Part shown: piece after piece, positions 15,288 to 17,233 of the stretch
Layout of the letters: each line of letters opens with the position of its first letter
Numbering within the stretch: position 1 is the stretch's first letter
Assembly: GCA_900555855.1 (NCBI GenBank)
Contig: USML01000031.1
Coordinates: 1-17,233, forward strand
From: an uncultured Eubacteriales bacterium
GTDB taxonomy: Bacteria > Bacillota > Clostridia > Oscillospirales > Butyricicoccaceae
Length of the DNA stretch: 17,233 nt
Direction: 5' to 3'
Notes under the pieces: generated by a model
The model's input: only the letters and a program-made list of their open reading frames with translations
Databases searched by the model: none
What the model was told of the DNA's origin: nothing
Program-made: the position numbers and the translations under genes

Positions 15288-15297
15288 AAAGATCGGT

Positions 15298-15330
15298 ACG
15301 CCGGCCGCCTGGATCGGGCGGCCGGCGTTT
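15298..15330 (+). terminator. Probable rho-independent terminator of the nucleoside operon
   Basis: A very strong 12-bp stem (15298–15309 with 15317–15328) around a 7-base loop, 10 bases after the cdd stop. The tail is only TTT followed by ACAAAC, so the U-tract is weak and read-through is possible. Confidence 0.65.
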
Positions 15331-15353
15331 ACAAACAATTTGCATTTTTTCTC

Positions 15354-15383
15354 TTGACAGCGCCAGCGCTTCTCCTGTATACT
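15354..15383 (+). promoter_or_regulatory. Sigma-A promoter of the riboswitch and P-type ATPase
   Basis: A consensus TTGACA (15354–15359), 18-base spacer, and TATACT (15378–15383). The start is expected near 15390, right at the 5' edge of the riboswitch aptamer. Confidence 0.85.
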
Positions 15384-15389
15384 CAGAGT

Positions 15390-15494
15390 GCAACAAGGGA
15401 GTAGTTGCGCATGGCTCTGCCGTGCGCGGCAGGATCCGTCATCCCGCGCCGCCTGGCGCCGGGTCGTGCCTGAAAGAAAACGAGACTTTTGCCG
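15390..15494 (+). promoter_or_regulatory. yybP-ykoY (manganese) riboswitch aptamer
   Basis: The conserved AAGGGAGTAG core (15395–15404) is followed by a stem-loop CTGCCG–TGCG–CGGCAG (15417–15432), then CCGTCAT (15436–15442), a hairpin with the conserved CCGGG (15459–15463), and the closing CGAGACTTTTGCC (15481–15493). P1 forms from GCAA(C)AAG (15390–15397) with CTTTTGC (15486–15492). These are the parts of the known yybP-ykoY class, which binds Mn2+ and often precedes P-type ATPases and other Mn exporters. Identification is by memory of the consensus, not by a covariance search. Confidence 0.85.
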
Positions 15495-15518
15495 CACAGG
15501 CGGTAAAAGTCTTTTTTT
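15483..15518 (+). terminator. Riboswitch expression-platform terminator
   Basis: A 12-bp hairpin (AGACTTTTGCCG with CGGTAAAAGTCT, one G·U) around CACAGG, followed by seven T (15512–15518). Its 5' arm contains the P1 strand CTTTTGC, so aptamer folding and termination exclude each other; ligand-bound RNA should read through, which fits an ON switch. Confidence 0.85.
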
Positions 15519-15565
15519 ATACGCAGAATAAGACCGTAATCTGGTCAAGGAAAGGATGCATTTTT

Positions 15566-17182
15566 GTGAAGTACTATTGCAGTGAGAAGGAGACCGTGCT
15601 GCAATCGCTGGAAACCACGGAAAAGGGCCTCACCACGGAGGAAGCCCGCCGGCGGCTGGAGAAAAACGGAAAGAATCGCCTGAAGGCGGAAAAGGGAAAG
15701 CCCCTGATCCTGCGCTTTTTTGAGCAGATGGCCGACCCCATGATCCTCATCCTGCTGGCGGCCGCCGCAATCAGCGGCGTTCTGGCCGTGGTGGAGAACG
15801 AGAGCTTCTCCGATGTGATCATCATTTTGGCGGTGGTCATCATCAACGCAGTCCTGGGCGTTTATCAGGAAAATAAGGCGGAAAAGGCCATCGAGGCGCT
15901 GCAGGAGATGTCTGCCGCCACCTCCCGGGTGCTGCGGGACGGCAAGGCCGTCACCATCCACAGCGAGGATCTGGTGGTGGGCGATATCATTCTGCTGGAG
16001 GCCGGCGATGCCGTCCCCGCAGACGGCCGCATTCTGGAAAGCGCCAGCCTGAAGGTGGAGGAAGCCGCCCTCACCGGCGAATCCGTCCCCGTGACCAAGT
16101 TTATCGATATCATCAATCTTTCGGAGAGCGCGCGGGATGTCCCGCTGGGCGACCGGAAAAACATGGTCTACATGGGCAGCACCGTGGCCTATGGCCGTGC
16201 CACCGTAGTGGTCACCGCCACCGGCATGGATACGGAAATGGGTAAGATCGCCGGTGCGCTGACCCAGACCGTCCAGGGACAGACGCCCCTGCAGATCAAG
16301 CTGAACCAGCTCTCCAAGACGCTCACCTGGCTGGTGCTGATCATCTGCGCCGTGGTATTTGGCGTACAGCTGCTGCGGGCCGGCGGCCTGAGCTTTGATG
16401 TGGCGCTGCATTCCTTCATGATCGCCGTTTCTCTGGCGGTGGCGGCCATCCCCGAGGGCCTGGCTGCCGTGGTGACGGTGGTGCTCTCCATCGGCGTGAC
16501 CAATATGTCTAAGCGGGCCGCCATCATCCGCCGGCTCACCGCCGTGGAGACGCTGGGCTGCGCCCAGATCATCTGCTCCGATAAGACCGGCACGCTGACG
16601 CAGAATCAGATGACCGTGGTGGAGACCTATGGCGACGATCCTCAAAGAGTCGCCGAATCCTTCGCTCTGTGTACCGACGCCCGCCTGGAGCCCGGTCAGA
16701 CGGAATCCACCGGCGACCCCACCCAGACCGCCGTGGTCAACTATGCGCTGAAGCTGGGCATGCCCAAGTATCAGCTGGAAGCGGAGCATCCCCGGGTGGG
16801 AGAGATCCCCTTTGATTCTGGCCGGAAGCTGATGACCACTGTCCATGTTTACGACGACACCTTTGTGCAGCACACCACCGGCGCGCCGGATGTGGTCATC
16901 GGCCGCTGCAGCACCATCCTGCGGGACGGCAAGGTGATCCCCATGACGGAGGATATCCGGGAGGAGCTTCGCATCGCCAACAAGGCCATGGCTGACAAGG
17001 CGCTGCGCGTGCTGGCGGCAGGCTTTAAGCTCCTGCCGGAAAAGCCGGAGCGCTGTGAGCCGGAGGAAATGGAGCACGATCTCTGCTTCCTGGGCCTCTG
17101 CGGCATGATCGACCCGGTGCGCCCGGAGGTAAAGGCCGCCATCGCGGAATGCCGCACCGCCGGCATCCGGCCCATCATGATC
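15566..17182 (+). CDS. P-type cation-transporting ATPase (3' end missing), likely Mn2+ or Ca2+ exporter
   Basis: 539 residues of a P2-type (PacL/YoaB-like) ATPase remain. It has an N-terminal cation-ATPase domain (LETTEKGLTTEEARRRLEKNG), paired helices, the actuator loop with TGES (170–173), the membrane motif IPEGL (295–299) and the phosphorylation site DKTGTLTQ (D339), then the nucleotide-binding domain and RPIMI near the end. The TGD hinge and C-terminal helices are lost because the adapter replaces them; the frame runs on through the adapter without a stop. GTG at 15566 is the start, with GGAAAGG about 10 bases before; the ATG at 15556 is out of frame. Family members pump Ca2+; the riboswitch upstream suggests Mn2+. 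Confidence 0.92.
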
Positions 17183-17233
17183 CTGTCTCTTATACACATC
17201 TCCGAGCCCACGAGACTAAGGCGAATCTCGTAT
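17183..17233 (+). other. Untrimmed Illumina Nextera adapter and index (not genomic)
   Basis: CTGTCTCTTATACACATCT (17183–17201) is the Tn5 mosaic end, CCGAGCCCACGAGAC (17202–17216) the Nextera read-2 adapter, TAAGGCGA (17217–17224) the i7 index 701, and ATCTCGTAT (17225–17233) the start of the P7 tail. All are synthetic; genomic sequence stops at 17182. Confidence 0.98.

Noticed and set aside
1-17182. CRISPR arrays, insertion sequences, tRNA genes, phage or defence genes
   Set aside because: No repeat-spacer pattern, transposase, terminal repeats or tRNA-like cloverleaf was seen; the window is mostly core genes.
15545-17197. A 550-codon open frame on the minus strand starting MYKRQ
   Set aside because: The start lies in the Nextera adapter and the frame is antisense to a clear P-type ATPase; MYKRQ is an adapter-derived peptide.

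Overview
The window looks like a GC-rich metagenomic or draft-genome contig from a spore-forming, low-oxygen-adapted Bacillota, most likely class Clostridia, family Oscillospiraceae or a near relative. The reasons are a sporulation pair (gpr, spoIIP), a fused ispH–S1 gene, the order cmk–plsC–ispH/rpsA, strong GGAGG ribosome sites and a Gram-positive style of transporter genes. The family name is inference from gene content. Both ends need care. The first gene is an in-frame chimera of two unrelated proteins (junction near 635–660), and the last 51 bases (17183–17233) are an untrimmed Illumina Nextera adapter with an index, not genomic DNA.

Layout. 1–4660 (+): a chimeric ORF (DUF512 fragment joined to a HI0933-type flavoprotein fragment), then tightly overlapping cmk, plsC and a fused ispH–rpsA, closed by a strong bidirectional hairpin. 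4726–6459 (-): a half-size ABC exporter with its own sigma-A promoter. 6621–6881 (-): rpsT (ribosomal S20) with promoter and terminator. 7020–8930 (+): gpr and spoIIP, a germination protease and an engulfment hydrolase, with a possible sigma-E site before spoIIP. 8975–10801 (-): an EamA-family transporter gene followed by lgt, from one promoter, converging on spoIIP through a shared bidirectional terminator. 10924–15330 (+): a consensus promoter, a leader with two hairpins, a nucleoside-type ABC importer (ATPase and two permeases) and cdd (cytidine deaminase). 15354–17182 (+): a promoter, a yybP-ykoY (manganese) riboswitch with an overlapping terminator, and a P-type cation ATPase cut off by the adapter.

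How the genes work together. The first operon is core housekeeping: CMP phosphorylation, phospholipid acylation, isoprenoid precursor synthesis and translation. The importer plus cytidine deaminase form a nucleoside scavenging unit, but no substrate-binding lipoprotein gene is present beside it. The riboswitch–ATPase pair is best read as a manganese efflux unit switched on by excess Mn2+.

No wholly new system is evident. The most interesting biological points are the internal promoter and Shine-Dalgarno site that could release free S1 protein from the ispH–rpsA fusion, the unexplained structured leader of the nucleoside operon, and the mutually exclusive P1/terminator pairing in the manganese riboswitch.
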